DNA of 64,000 nucleotides from Intrasporangiaceae bacterium URHB0013 (GTDB lineage Bacteria; Actinomycetota; Actinomycetes; Actinomycetales; Dermatophilaceae), in NCBI GenBank assembly GCA_000620545.1, contig JIBA01000016.1:248001-312000 (forward strand), written 5' to 3'. Below, piece after piece: positions 1-8,486 of this stretch. Position numbers and translations under genes: made by a program. The first letter of the stretch is position 1, and each line of letters starts with the position of its first letter. Below the pieces are notes generated by a model. The model saw only the letters and a program-made list of their open reading frames with translations, made no database searches and had not been told where the DNA came from.

Positions 1-2995
1 ACTTGTCGCCGCCGAGGTCGAGCCGCAGCGGGGCGTTGGTGCGGTAGTCGCGCTTCCAGTCGAGGTCGAGCACCACGCTCGGGGTGCCGCCGTCGTCGAG
101 GTAGCGGAAGTGCATGGCGCCGGTGCCCAGACGGTCGTCGATCAGCCCGACGAGGTCCTGCATGTTCTGCGGCGGGTGGGCGGAGAGGATGTCGATGGCG
201 TCGTCGAGGGGCGACCGGAAGCTGTATGCCGTGTCGTCCGCGGGCTTGTTCGCCCAGTTCTCCGTCAGGGTGAGGGTGTCCCCCGAGGCCGAGGCGACGA
301 CGGCCACCTGCGTGCCGACGATCACCGTCCGCCCGGCGAACGACGTGTCGAAGGTCCGGCCGACGTGCTGGAGGGTGTTGGCCCCGTAGTTCACGTCGCT
401 GCCCACGCCGGAGGTGTCGCGGCGCATGAGGTCGCGCAGCGACGTTCCGGTGCCGGGGATCTCCTGGCTGTAGATGCCGGACGCGCCGCCCGGCTGGGCC
501 TCGGCGAGCTGGGCCGCGAGCGTCTGCAGCGTCTTGAGGACGATGGCGAAGAGCTCGGACTGCGAGCCCGGCTTGAAGTCCAGCGCGAGGATCCGGTCGA
601 GCCGGCTGAGGTCGAGCTGCGGGCCGTCGGCACCGGACAGCTTGGTCAGGTCGTTCCACGTCGCCGAGACGCCGACGTCGGCGCCGGCGGGGAGGAAGCC
701 GTCGGCCCCGGGGATCGACACGTCGAGGTCGGCGGTCGCCCGCACGTTGACGTCGACGTCGAGCAGGCCACCCGCCTGGCTCGGCCCGGTCGGGCTCGAG
801 GTGACGAGCTGCGCGAAGAGCTGGCGCAGCCGGATGTCGTGCTGCGCGTCGCCGGCCTGCTTGAGGCCGATCGAGAGCATGTGGCCGGACCCGGCCGCGG
901 AGCAGTCCGCCGGGGCGGCGCTGTTGCAGACCTTGAGGTTGCCCTTGAGGCGCACCTGGAAGAAGCCGGCGTTGGCCGTGAAGTCGGCGGCGGTTTCGAT
1001 CGGGAAGTCAGCGGTGAGGAGCGGGCTGCCCGTGCGGACCATGATGCGGTCAGGACCGAGCGGCAGCGAGGTGATGTTCGTCGAGAACGCGCCGGTCTTC
1101 TGCACGAACGGGCAGGCCTCGGTGTTGCCCTCGAAGCCGATGCAGGCGCTGCCGGTACGCGGGTCCTGCAGGTCGAGCACGAGGGTCAGGTCCGCCGCGA
1201 AGGACGGCTTGACCGTCGCGAACGTCTGGGCGGAGTTGGCCTTGAGGATGCCGCGGCGGGGACCGCCCGCCACCGGCTGGTCGGTCAGCTGGTCACCGAA
1301 GGTCACGGCGCCGAGCTGTGCCTCCGGTCCGACGATGACGAAGGGCGTGTTGGCAGAAGGCTGTCCGCCGATCCACGGACCGGCCAGGGTCAGGCCGTTC
1401 TTCGTGTTCGAGGCGATCTCGCCGGCGGACGTCCCCGCCATGACACGCATGCCGGTCCACTGGTTCGCCGTCCACGGCTGGGTGCCGTCGTCGAGAGTGA
1501 GCCCGTTGGCGGCATACGTCGCGGACGGGCGGGAGGTGCGCGCGGCACCGGCGTCCATCGAGACTCCTGCTGACGGGGCCGTCTTCACCATGCGCATGCG
1601 GAAGGCGAGCTTGCTCGTCGTCGCGTCCCAGGCGAGGTTGTCGAGGCCGATCCCCGCGGTCTTGAGCTTGCCGATGAGGTCTTGGAGGGAGTCGAACGTC
1701 GGGTTGCCGACGGTCCCGGCGTCGAAGCCGGGCGGGGCCGGCTGGTCGGGGTCCGGCTGCTGGACGACGTTGGCCTTGAGGAAGTCGACGAGGACCTGGT
1801 TGGCCTTGATCGCGTCGGACACGGTGCCGCGCAGGAACGGCAGGTCGAGGTTGCCGGTCGCCGGCAGCGGGCCGGCGCCGTCGGGGTCGAACTTCGCCTG
1901 CTGGATGCCCGTGAGGGCCGTCGCGACCTGTGCGAGGCCATCGGCCAGGTCACGGAGGCTCATGTTCTGGAACTTGCCGACGAGCGTGGCGAGGCTGGGC
2001 GCCGTGATGCTCGGCGCGCCGGTCGAGATGTCGGGCCAGGCGAGGGTCACGTCCGCGGCGACATTGCTCGGGAAGCTGACTCCCGCGATGCCGCTCGTGT
2101 CCGCAGCGATCGACAGGGTGCCTGTGACCGAGCCGGAGGTCCCGGGGTCGGACGGAGAGCCGGTGGGGTCGAGGCTCGCCGACACGAGTCCTGCCAGGGA
2201 CCCGTCGGCAGCCAGCTCGCCGTCGCCGACGCCCGCCGCGTCGAAGGCGAGCACGCCGTCGTTGTTGGGGTCGTTGACGCGGGCGTACGCGTGGGCCTTG
2301 ACCGTGAAGTCGGTGCTGCTCAGCGTCACGCCGAGGATGCCGACCGCCGCCTTCGCGGCGCCGGAGAGCTGGGCCGTGACGTCGACGTCGAGGCGTGGCG
2401 CATGAGCGGCATCGCTGGCGAGGTAGACACGGTTGGTCGTCGGGCCGGTCCAGACGACCCACAGCGAGAGGGTCGCCTCGACGGTCGCCGTGACGCCCTT
2501 GGGTGAGGACAGCTCCACCTTGGGGCTCGCGGAGCTGACGACGAGCGACTGCTGCGTCGCGGTCCGCGTCACGACGAGGTTGACATGGACACGCTTGCCG
2601 TCGGCCAGGTCGTCGACCGAGATGTCGAGGGTGCCGGAGCGGCCGCCGGGGAGGGAGACCGACTCCCCCGACGTGGCGAGGTCGGCCCACGTCGCCGTGC
2701 CCGCGAGGGCCGTGGCCACTCCTTGCGCGACGAGGTCGTCGACCCCGGCGAGCCCGCCCGGGCTCGCGGACACGAACGGGATCGGCTTCCCGAGCGCGCC
2801 GATGCCGGCCAGCCCCGTGGTCCAGGCGGCGAGGTTCCTCGTGCCGCCGCTCCCGCCCAGCAGCGCCACCACGCGGTCGACCCCCGGATCGGGATCAGCG
2901 GCGAACGCAGGCGACTGGCCCGCCAGCGCTCCCACGACGACGAGGAGCGAGGTGAGACCGGCTCCGAGGGCACGACGAATCGACTTGCGCACCAT
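1..2995 (-). CDS. Large secreted protein, C-terminus beyond the left edge
   Basis: The frame is open from 2995 to the left edge, at least 998 codons, with no stop. The ATG at 2995 follows GGGGAGA, a good ribosome binding site. Residues 1-33 look like a Sec signal peptide: basic start (MVRKSIRR), hydrophobic core, cleavage after AFA. The mature part is rich in Thr, Ser, Asp, Leu and Gly and reads like a beta-rich surface protein. DPNNDGVLAFD at 242-252 resembles a single calcium-binding loop. Two close cysteine pairs, near residues 615-630 and 690-700, could form disulfides. I see no catalytic motif and do not recognise the family. Any anchoring signal would lie outside the window. It is transcribed away from the SRPBCC gene. 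Being coding is well supported; function is unknown. Confidence 0.85.
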   Translation of the reverse strand, partial: MVRKSIRRALGAGLTSLLVVVGALAGQSPAFAADPDPGVDRVVALLGGSGGTRNLAAWTTGLAGIGALGKPIPFVSASPGGLAGVDDLVAQGVATALAGTATWADLATSGESVSLPGGRSGTLDISVDDLADGKRVHVNLVVTRTATQQSLVVSSASPKVELSSPKGVTATVEATLSLWVVWTGPTTNRVYLASDAAHAPRLDVDVTAQLSGAAKAAVGILGVTLSSTDFTVKAHAYARVNDPNNDGVLAFDAAGVGDGELAADGSLAGLVSASLDPTGSPSDPGTSGSVTGTLSIAADTSGIAGVSFPSNVAADVTLAWPDISTGAPSITAPSLATLVGKFQNMSLRDLADGLAQVATALTGIQQAKFDPDGAGPLPATGNLDLPFLRGTVSDAIKANQVLVDFLKANVVQQPDPDQPAPPGFDAGTVGNPTFDSLQDLIGKLKTAGIGLDNLAWDATTSKLAFRMRMVKTAPSAGVSMDAGAARTSRPSATYAANGLTLDDGTQPWTANQWTGMRVMAGTSAGEIASNTKNGLTLAGPWIGGQPSANTPFVIVGPEAQLGAVTFGDQLTDQPVAGGPRRGILKANSAQTFATVKPSFAADLTLVLDLQDPRTGSACIGFEGNTEACPFVQKTGAFSTNITSLPLGPDRIMVRTGSPLLTADFPIETAADFTANAGFFQVRLKGNLKVCNSAAPADCSAAGSGHMLSIGLKQAGDAQHDIRLRQLFAQLVTSSPTGPSQAGGLLDVDVNVRATADLDVSIPGADGFLPAGADVGVSATWNDLTKLSGADGPQLDLSRLDRILALDFKPGSQSELFAIVLKTLQTLAAQLAEAQPGGASGIYSQEIPGTGTSLRDLMRRDTSGVGSDVNYGANTLQHVGRTFDTSFAGRTVIVGTQVAVVASASGDTLTLTENWANKPADDTAYSFRSPLDDAIDILSAHPPQNMQDLVGLIDDRLGTGAMHFRYLDDGGTPSVVLDLDWKRDYRTNAPLRLDLGGDK

Positions 2996-3216
2996 GATTC
3001 TCCCCATGAGGGGGCGCGCCGTGTGCCCGTTCCCTGTGCGAGCCGTGTCCGTCACGCCATCCCTGGGCCCAAGGTATTGAGGCAGAGGTCACATGTCCGG
3101 AAAATCGTCGGAAATGGCGCTGATCCGGTGATAGCGGGATCTCTGTGACCTGTGGGGCGAAAGCGTCGCCGACGCCTCCCGTGCCGACGCGGACGCGTCG
3201 GTGGCAGGATGCCGCC

Positions 3217-3681
3217 ATGGCCGACAAGAGCTTCCACATCAGCCGCGAGACGACGATCGCTGCACCGCCGGAGCGGGTCCACTCCCTCGTGAACGACTTC
3301 CACGAGTGGCAGGCCTGGTCCCCGTGGGAGGGCCTGGATCCCGCGATGGAGCGCACGTACGACGGCCCCACGACCGGCGTCGGCGCCGTCTACGCCTGGC
3401 GCGGCAACAGCAAGGCGGGCCAGGGCCGCATGGAGATCCGCGAGTCGGAGGACCGGCACGTCGCCGTCGACCTGCTCTTCGCCGCGCCGATGAAGGCGCA
3501 CAACCGCGTCGACTTCACCCTGACCCCGGCCGGCGAGGGCACCCACGTCGAGTGGGCCATGACGGGGCCCCAGAACCTCGTCATGCGGCTCATGAGCAAG
3601 GTCTACTCCATGGAGAAGCTCATCGGGCCGGACTTCGAGAAGGGGCTCGCGCAGCTCAAGCGCGCCGCCGAACGGGCATGA
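3217..3681 (+). CDS. SRPBCC (START/polyketide cyclase-type) family protein
   Basis: This 154-residue protein has the SRPBCC pattern: N-terminal strand with TIAAPPERV, then the W-x-x-W region around WQAWSPWEGL, and a C-terminal helix ending FEKGLAQLKRAAE. Family members form a hydrophobic cavity that binds small lipophilic ligands; the ligand here is unknown and no enzymatic activity can be assigned. The ATG at 3217 (MADKSF) is preferred to an in-frame start at 3145 because GGCAGG lies just upstream and the family domain begins here. Its stop overlaps the next start by 4 bp, so it is probably cotranscribed with the acetyltransferase. Confidence 0.88.
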   Translation: MADKSFHISRETTIAAPPERVHSLVNDFHEWQAWSPWEGLDPAMERTYDGPTTGVGAVYAWRGNSKAGQGRMEIRESEDRHVAVDLLFAAPMKAHNRVDFTLTPAGEGTHVEWAMTGPQNLVMRLMSKVYSMEKLIGPDFEKGLAQLKRAAERA

Positions 3682-4136
3682 GCCCACTGCGGATTCGTCC
3701 TGCTCACCGCGACGACGTGCCGGCGATCGTGGCCATGCTGGCCGACGACCCGCTCGGCGCGGCGCGAGAGGACCTCGCCGATCCTCGCCCGTACGACACC
3801 GCCTACGACCGGGTCCAGGCCGACGCCGGTCAGCACCTCGTCGTCGCCGAGCGCGACGGCACGGTCGTCGGGACGCTCCAGCTCAGCATCATCCCCGGGC
3901 TGTCCCGGCGCGGCGCCACCCGCTCCATCATCGAGGGGGTTCGGGTGGCACGCGAAGAACGCGGCTCCGGCCTCGGCACCGAGCTCGTCACCTGGGCGGT
4001 CGAGGAGTCTCGCCGGCTGGGCTGCACCCTCGTGCAGCTCACGAGCGATGCGAGCCGCACCGACGCGCGCCGCTTCTACGAACGCCTCGGCTTCGTGGCC
4101 TCGCACGTCGGCTTGAAGCTGCAGCTCGACGACTGA
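3678..4136 (+). CDS. GNAT-family N-acetyltransferase
   Basis: A 152-residue GNAT protein, the usual single-domain length. It starts with MSPLRIRPAHRDDVPAIVAM (strand 1/helix 1). The acetyl-CoA site is visible as VRVAREERGSGLGTEL (motif A, R-x-x-G-x-G/A type) and the C-terminal ARRFYERLGF is the typical GNAT motif B helix. The acceptor is not predictable. The ATG lies in ATGA overlapping the stop of the SRPBCC gene, indicating translational coupling. It converges with the M13 peptidase gene 47 bp downstream. Confidence 0.9.
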   Translation: MSPLRIRPAHRDDVPAIVAMLADDPLGAAREDLADPRPYDTAYDRVQADAGQHLVVAERDGTVVGTLQLSIIPGLSRRGATRSIIEGVRVAREERGSGLGTELVTWAVEESRRLGCTLVQLTSDASRTDARRFYERLGFVASHVGLKLQLDD

Positions 4137-4183
4137 CGGCGCAGGCGCTACCCCTGGGGGCGGTCGTCACGCCACCGCTTCCG

Positions 4184-6142
4184 TCAGAAGATGCGGACGC
4201 GCTGGTCCTCCTCGAGCCAGAGCCCGTCGCCCGGCTCGACCGCGAACGCGGCGTGGAACTCCGACAGGTTGCGCACGGCGTTGCCGCGCACGTCCTGGGG
4301 CGAGTGCGGGTCCACGGCGAGCAGCCGGATGGCCTCGGCCTCGCGTGCCTTGCCCTTCCAGACCTGTGCCCAGCCGATGAAGAACCGCTGCGGGCCCGTG
4401 AAGCCATCGATCTCGGGCATGCCCGCGCCCTCGGTGGCGATGCAGTAGGCGGAGTAGCCGATCTGCAGCCCACCGAGGTCGCCGATGTTCTCGCCGACGG
4501 TCAGGCCGCCGTTGACCTTGTGCTCATCGGACAGGCCGGCGGGCGTGTAGCGGCTGAACTGCTCGATGAGCCGCTGCGACAGGGCGTCGAAGCGCTCGCG
4601 GTCGGCCTCGGTCCACCAGTCACGCAGCGCCCCGGTGCCGTCGTAGCGCGAGCCCTGGTCGTCGAAGCCGTGGCCGAGCTCGTGGCCGATGACCGCGCCG
4701 ATGCCGCCGTAGTTGACGGCGTCGTCGGCGTCGAGGTCGAAGAACGGCGGCTGGAGGATCGCGGCGGGGAAGACGATCTCGTTCATCGACGGCATGTAGT
4801 AGGCGTTGACGTGCTGCGGCAGCATGAACCACTCGGTGCGGTCGATCGGGCGGCCGATCTTCGCGAGGTTGCGGTCGACCTCGAACGCCGTGCTCCGGCG
4901 GACGTTGCCGACGAGGTCGGCCGGGTCGATGACGATGGCGGAGTAGTCGCGCCACACGTCTGGGTAGCCGATCTTGGGCGTGAACGCGTCGAGCTTGTCG
5001 ATGGCCTGGGCGCGGGTCTCGGGGCCCATCCACTCGAGCGACGAGAAGGACCGCCGGAACGCCTCGACGAGGTTGGCGACGAGCTCCTGCATGCGAGCCT
5101 TCGCCGCCGGAGGGAACCACCGCTCGGCGTAGAGCTGACCGACTGCCTCCCCGACGCACGACTCGACGACGGAGACGCCGCGCTTCCACCGCTCCTTGTT
5201 CTGCGGCTGGCCCGAGAGCGTGCGACCGTAGAAGTCGAAGTCCTCGTCGACGAACGACTGCGGGAGCACGGACGCGAACTCCGAGAGGACGTGCCACGTC
5301 AGCCATGAGCGCCAGTCGGCGACGTCGATGGACTCCAGCGCGGCGCCGAGTCCGGCGACGAAGCTCGGTTGGCGCACGACGACCTTGTCGAATGATCCAG
5401 CCGGCGCCCCCAGCCCGGAAAGCCAAGCGTCCCAAGGGAACTGCGGGGAGAGCGCCTTCGCCTCATCCATGCTGTGCGCGTTGTAGGTCTTGATCGCGTC
5501 GCGATTGCTCACGGTGTCCCAGTGCGACTCCGCGAGACGTGTCTCGAGCGCCATGGTGCGGGCGGCCTTGGCGTCGGCGTCGGGGATGCCGGCGAGGCCC
5601 AGCAGCCTCCCGATGTGGGCCACGTAGGCGGTCCGGATGTCGGCGTACTTCTCCTCGCGGTAGTACGACTCGTCCGGCAGACCCAGGCCACCCTGCTCGA
5701 GGTAGACGACGTAGTCCTCCGGCGAGCGCTCGTCGGGCGACACGAAGTGCTGCAGCGCACCGGCGACGCCGTCGCGGGCGAGGCGACCCAGGACCGTGCC
5801 GAGGGAGTCGACGTCGGCGACGGCCGCGACCTCCGAGAGGAGCACCTGCAGGGGCGAGAGCCCGAGCTCCTCGATGCGGTCGGTGTCCGTGAAGCTCGCG
5901 TAGAGGTCGCCGACCTGTCGCTTCGGCGTGCCCGGCCTGCTGCCCTCGTCACCGGCCGCCTCCTCGATGAGGTCGCGCACCCGCGAGGTCGACTCCTCGC
6001 GCAGGATGTCGAAGGTGCCGAAGCGGGCGCGGTCGCCCGGGATCTCCGTCGTGTCGAGCCACGTGCCGTTGACGAACCGGAACAGGTCGTCCTGCGGCCG
6101 GGTCGAGCGGTCGAAACCCTCGAGCGTGATGCCGGACCTCAT
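4184..6142 (-). CDS. M13-family zinc metallopeptidase (neprilysin/PepO-like)
   Basis: The 652-residue product matches the size of bacterial M13 endopeptidases. The zinc site is HELGH at 487-491 (HExxH) with the third ligand Glu in GENIGD near 551; the substrate-binding NAYYMP lies upstream, as in neprilysin and PepO. No signal peptide or membrane segment is visible at the N-terminus, so it is probably a cytoplasmic oligopeptidase like PepO. The ATG at 6142 (MRSGITLEGF) has GGGAGAG about nine bases upstream; a longer reading to 6208 adds residues untypical of the family. Monocistronic by position. Confidence 0.93.
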   Translation of the reverse strand: MRSGITLEGFDRSTRPQDDLFRFVNGTWLDTTEIPGDRARFGTFDILREESTSRVRDLIEEAAGDEGSRPGTPKRQVGDLYASFTDTDRIEELGLSPLQVLLSEVAAVADVDSLGTVLGRLARDGVAGALQHFVSPDERSPEDYVVYLEQGGLGLPDESYYREEKYADIRTAYVAHIGRLLGLAGIPDADAKAARTMALETRLAESHWDTVSNRDAIKTYNAHSMDEAKALSPQFPWDAWLSGLGAPAGSFDKVVVRQPSFVAGLGAALESIDVADWRSWLTWHVLSEFASVLPQSFVDEDFDFYGRTLSGQPQNKERWKRGVSVVESCVGEAVGQLYAERWFPPAAKARMQELVANLVEAFRRSFSSLEWMGPETRAQAIDKLDAFTPKIGYPDVWRDYSAIVIDPADLVGNVRRSTAFEVDRNLAKIGRPIDRTEWFMLPQHVNAYYMPSMNEIVFPAAILQPPFFDLDADDAVNYGGIGAVIGHELGHGFDDQGSRYDGTGALRDWWTEADRERFDALSQRLIEQFSRYTPAGLSDEHKVNGGLTVGENIGDLGGLQIGYSAYCIATEGAGMPEIDGFTGPQRFFIGWAQVWKGKAREAEAIRLLAVDPHSPQDVRGNAVRNLSEFHAAFAVEPGDGLWLEEDQRVRIF

Positions 6143-6352
6143 GAGCACGTTCTCTCCCCACTGCGAGTACCGGACCTGACCGGCGAGCGTGCACCCGAGC
6201 CTAGTCACGGCCGGCGACGACGGGCGCGGCGACCAGCCGAGCTGGTATGCCGTGTCGTGGCCTCGAGGGACGGGCCGGGCCGCCGGCCCGGTCCCGTCGA
6301 CCCGGCCGGCGGCCGCCGCTCCTGCATCCCTCGCGGGCGGCGAGGGAGGGGC

Positions 6353-7024
6353 TCAGCGGCGCAGCCTGCCGGCGACGACGCCCGCCAGTCCGACGAGGAG
6401 CAGCATGCCACCGAAGGCACCGATCATCGACGGCCCGACCAGCCGGAAGCTGAGGTCGGCGTCGGTGAGGTTGGCCACGAGGATGTAGGCCGCCACCAGC
6501 ATCGTCAGCAGCCCGAGCATGATCGACCCGGGACGCGGGCCCTTGCGGACCGTGACCAGGGCGGGCCGTGGGGCGGGCTGCGGTGCCGGCTGGGGCACGA
6601 CCGGCGCCGGCCACGACGGGTCGGGCGCGGACAGGGTCGGCGGCGGCAGGTGCGGCAGCCGCGATCCCTCGGCGACGGCGTCGTCGGGCACCGGCGTGGG
6701 CGGCTCGACGCGGAAGGGTGCCGCGGTCGGCATCGCCTGGGTGGAGGTGGCCGGGATCGTCGTCGTCTCGGCCGTGTCCGCCCACAGGCCTTCCTTCGGG
6801 TCGGCCGTCGGGCTCTCCGTCGGGTCGGCCGTTGGGCTCTCCGTCGGGCCGGCCGTCGGGCTCTCCGTCGGGCTGTCCGTTGGCTCGACCGTCGGGTCGG
6901 CCGTCGGATCACGGAACTCCGGCATCGGGTCCGGGGTGTCGTTCGTCGTCATGCTGCTCGTCTCCGCTGCGCTCGTCGGTGGGTTCGTCGGTTCGGTCGT
7001 GGGGTCGTGCGGTCCGGTGCTCAC
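6353..7024 (-). CDS. Pro/Thr-rich membrane protein of the PspC/Lia module
   Basis: A 223-residue protein starting at a GTG that overlaps the stop of the upstream PspC gene (GTGA), so the two are translationally coupled. Residues about 1-135 are hydrophilic and Pro/Thr/Ser-rich, with an ESPTADPT-type repeat at about 40-78. The C-terminal part has two hydrophobic segments (GLLTMLVAAYILVANL and FGGMLLLVGLAGVV) ending in basic GRLRR, giving a short hairpin in the membrane with a long disordered tail. I do not recognise a named family. Context suggests an accessory part of the envelope-stress system. Confidence 0.75.
   Translation of the reverse strand: MSTGPHDPTTEPTNPPTSAAETSSMTTNDTPDPMPEFRDPTADPTVEPTDSPTESPTAGPTESPTADPTESPTADPKEGLWADTAETTTIPATSTQAMPTAAPFRVEPPTPVPDDAVAEGSRLPHLPPPTLSAPDPSWPAPVVPQPAPQPAPRPALVTVRKGPRPGSIMLGLLTMLVAAYILVANLTDADLSFRLVGPSMIGAFGGMLLLVGLAGVVAGRLRR
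6790..6905 (-). repeat. Imperfect 12/24-bp coding repeat (ESPTADPT)
   Basis: Repeated GGGCTCTCCGTCGGGTCGGC-type units on the plus strand encode the Pro-Thr-Ser-Asp repeats of the membrane protein on the minus strand. Such arrays tend to vary in copy number by slippage. Confidence 0.7.
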
Positions 7025-8361
7025 GACGCGCGCGCCGTCGTGATCTGGATCTGGCCGACGCCGACCTCGGCGTCGACGATGATCTGGGGGGTGGCCGTCG
7101 GGGCGCCGAACGTCACCTTCTGCGTCCAGCTCGTGCCCTCGTGCTGGAGCTGGTCCGGGCCGAGGCGCTGCATGCCCTCGCCGGCCACCGTCGGTCCTGT
7201 CGCCAGGAGCTCGCCGGCACGCGCCTTGGCGTTGACGACCACCGTGACGCCCTCGGGGACGACGACGTCGAGCTCGCCGACGCCCATCGTGGCCGTCACG
7301 GTGTCCGGACCGGGAGTTCCCTCGACGTTCGCGTCGCGCAGGTCGACCTTCATCTGGCCGAGACCGAGCTCGAACTCGGGCGCCGGTGTCATCGACGTGA
7401 CCTGGTGGGTCACGTCGCCGACCTGCCACGGCTGGGAGAGCCCGACGGGCGCCGCCGTCGTCGCGGCGGCCGCGATCATGCCGGTCACGGCGAAAAACGC
7501 GAGCCCTCCCGAACGACGGCCGGCGATGCCGGCGACGAGGATGCCGAGCCCCAGCATGCCCAGGCTCGAGGCGATCCCGATCGCGACCGGGTTGCCAGAC
7601 CAGCCGGCGGCGTGCGCCACCGAGGACATGACGACGCCGGTGACGATGGCCAGGCCGAGGACGAGGAGCCCACCGGCGAACCCGATCGACGGGGTCCGCT
7701 CCCGCACCGGCGTCGGTGCGGGCGGTCGAGGTGCCGCGAGCGTCGCACCGGCGTTGGCGGCCGCATTGCCCGTGGAGCCGTATGCCGTCGCGGCCGCAGG
7801 GACCGAGGACGTGGCGCCGGGACCGGGCTGGGTGACCGGGTCGCCGGTCACCGGGTCGACCGAGGTCGTCGCGCCCGGCGCAGTGGGGCCGGGCTTCCTC
7901 CAGGGTGCCTGGGCCATGAGCTCACGTCCGGTGTCGGTCCGGGTCGCGAACCACCAGGCGCCGACGACGACGAGCACGAAGCCGAAGAACCGGAACCCCC
8001 GCGTGTCACCGCCCCACCAGGGTCCCCCGCCGAGCACGGCGATGGCCGTGACGACGAGGAGGAAGATCGAGTGGCCCTCACCGTGCTTGAGGGCCCGCTC
8101 GACGTGGATCTCGCCGCGCTCGTCGGGCATGAGCAGCCACAGCACGAGGTAGAGGGCGACCCCCATCCCGAAGAAGATCGAGAAGAGGATGAAACCCGCT
8201 CGGACGACGAGGGGATCGACGCCGAGCCAGCGGGCCAGGCCCGTCGCGACGCCGGCGAACCAGCGACCGTCTCCTCGGCGCACGATCCCCGGGCGTCGCA
8301 GAGCGGTGTAGAAACCGTCCAGGCCGTGCCCCTGCGGAGGGGCGTCATTGCTTTTCGTCAT
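7021..8361 (-). CDS. PspC domain membrane protein with LiaF-like C-terminal domain
   Basis: A 446-residue protein. Residues about 20-80 are a PspC domain: GRWFAGVATGLARWLGVDP followed by a membrane segment (LFSIFFGMGVALYLVLWLLM) and MPDERG. Further membrane segments follow (FLLVVTAIAVLGG, FFGFVLVVVGAWWF, GGLLVLGLAIVTGVVM, and one more). The C-terminal about 130 residues are beta-rich (MGVGELDVVVPEGVTVVV) and resemble the extracytoplasmic domain of LiaF/YvqF proteins. Start ATG at 8361 (MTKSND). It is divergent from the PspC-histidine kinase gene with only 125 bp between starts, the usual arrangement of an actinobacterial envelope-stress signalling set. Probably senses or modulates the kinase; this is inference. 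Confidence 0.88.
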   Translation of the reverse strand: MTKSNDAPPQGHGLDGFYTALRRPGIVRRGDGRWFAGVATGLARWLGVDPLVVRAGFILFSIFFGMGVALYLVLWLLMPDERGEIHVERALKHGEGHSIFLLVVTAIAVLGGGPWWGGDTRGFRFFGFVLVVVGAWWFATRTDTGRELMAQAPWRKPGPTAPGATTSVDPVTGDPVTQPGPGATSSVPAAATAYGSTGNAAANAGATLAAPRPPAPTPVRERTPSIGFAGGLLVLGLAIVTGVVMSSVAHAAGWSGNPVAIGIASSLGMLGLGILVAGIAGRRSGGLAFFAVTGMIAAAATTAAPVGLSQPWQVGDVTHQVTSMTPAPEFELGLGQMKVDLRDANVEGTPGPDTVTATMGVGELDVVVPEGVTVVVNAKARAGELLATGPTVAGEGMQRLGPDQLQHEGTSWTQKVTFGAPTATPQIIVDAEVGVGQIQITTARAS

Positions 8362-8486
8362 GTCACCAACAGTGGCGTCCCAGGCTCCGCCCAACCATGA
8401 GGGTCGACCCTGAGCGCACCCTGACGCGACCCCCAAAGACGGTCGGGATGGTGCCCAGGCGCGCCCCGGTGGGCGAGGATGGAACG
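8362..8486. promoter_or_regulatory. Divergent promoter region of the PspC/Lia module
   Basis: These 125 bp separate the start of the minus-strand PspC gene from the preferred GTG start of the kinase. Both promoters must lie here. I cannot place reliable -35/-10 boxes by eye. Confidence 0.5.

Noticed and set aside
474-2405. Plus-strand open frame of 643 codons
   Set aside because: The minus strand has a signal peptide, good ribosome site and an open frame through the region.
5474-8152. Very long plus-strand open frame (about 890 codons)
   Set aside because: It runs antisense to the M13 peptidase and PspC genes and is Arg/Pro-rich low complexity, an effect of high GC.
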